64,000 nt of DNA. Source: Allohoeflea poritis (lineage in GTDB: Bacteria; Pseudomonadota; Alphaproteobacteria; Rhizobiales; Rhizobiaceae). The notes under the pieces are model-generated. The model did not search any database and had not been told where the DNA came from. It saw only the letters and a program-made list of their open reading frames with translations. Position 1 is the stretch's first letter; the number at the start of each line of letters is the position of its first letter. The DNA lies in the NCBI RefSeq assembly GCF_027889715.1, contig NZ_JAPJZH010000005.1, forward strand, positions 248,001 to 312,000, written 5' to 3'. Positions 63,903 through 64,000 of this stretch are shown one piece after another. The translations under genes and the position numbers were made by a program.

Positions 63903-64000
63903 TTCAAACCCAAAACTCGTTCCCACTATGCCCACGGGCCGTTAAGAAACGGTTGGAATCGGCGAAAAAGTCAGATTTTTACCTGTGCAGCACTTATAGC

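Noticed and set aside
1-64000. CRISPR arrays, rRNA genes, insertion sequences, prophage structural genes
   Set aside because: No regularly spaced repeats, rRNA-like stretches, transposases, integrases or phage structural proteins were recognised.

Overview
The window is high-GC chromosomal DNA that reads as a member of the alphaproteobacterial order Hyphomicrobiales (Rhizobiales), close to the Rhizobiaceae/Phyllobacteriaceae (a Hoeflea- or Martelella-like genome would fit). The evidence is the gene neighbourhood: hisC-tyrC, a DUF2125 protein, a ChaC-type cyclotransferase, plsC, ydcF, ftsX-ftsE, hpt, cpdR, a large TIGR02302/DUF4175 protein, lysA, an LptM-like lipoprotein, argH and tlpA; further on, hbd-etfA-etfB and a PduO-type cobalamin adenosyltransferase beside a twin-transmembrane protein. 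No rRNA, CRISPR array, transposase or integrase was seen. There are two tRNAs: Arg(CCT) on the minus strand and Leu(CAA) on the plus strand.

Layout. 1-11959 (all plus): an accessory catabolic cluster with a two-subunit dihydroxyacetone-kinase-type kinase (dhaL, dhaK), a LacD-family class I aldolase, an aldehyde dehydrogenase, a GntR/UTRA regulator, a fucose-isomerase-like protein, a YnjB-type ABC transporter and a nucleoside-hydrolase-family protein. Together they form a complete isomerase-kinase-aldolase-dehydrogenase sequence of the FucI/FucK/FucA/AldA kind, built from different enzyme families. 12055-17399: an FCD-type GntR regulator, a tripartite tricarboxylate transporter (tctCBA) and an MmgE/PrpD protein; the regulator and transporter promoters share a palindrome. 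17563-21207: a membrane-anchored glutamate-synthase-like flavoprotein, a possible small RNA with a terminator, an MliC-like protein, tRNA-Arg and a DmdA/GcvT-like protein.

21226-25334: an AT-rich cassette of gtrA, gtrB and a GT-C-like membrane protein, bounded by a perfect 45-bp direct repeat formed from the 3' end of a ParA-like gene; it looks like an integrated serotype-conversion island. Next to it are two paralogous ParA/MinD-like ATPases, one of which has no canonical start codon. 27142-56712: mostly core metabolism and cell-envelope genes (listed above), plus DNA repair, HNH nuclease, GluQ, DsbB and DedA. 56934-58840: tRNA-Leu followed by an AT-rich stretch with three poorly known genes (DUF5675-like protein, lipoprotein, small hydrophobic protein). 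59546-63902: an acyl-CoA synthetase, then a CelD/FemAB-like acyltransferase overlapping a polysaccharide flippase.

The parts most worth following up are the unusual sugar or nucleoside catabolic cluster with its paired operator motifs, the gtr island at the ParA-like gene, the ATC-start ParA-like gene, and the tRNA-Leu-adjacent trio.
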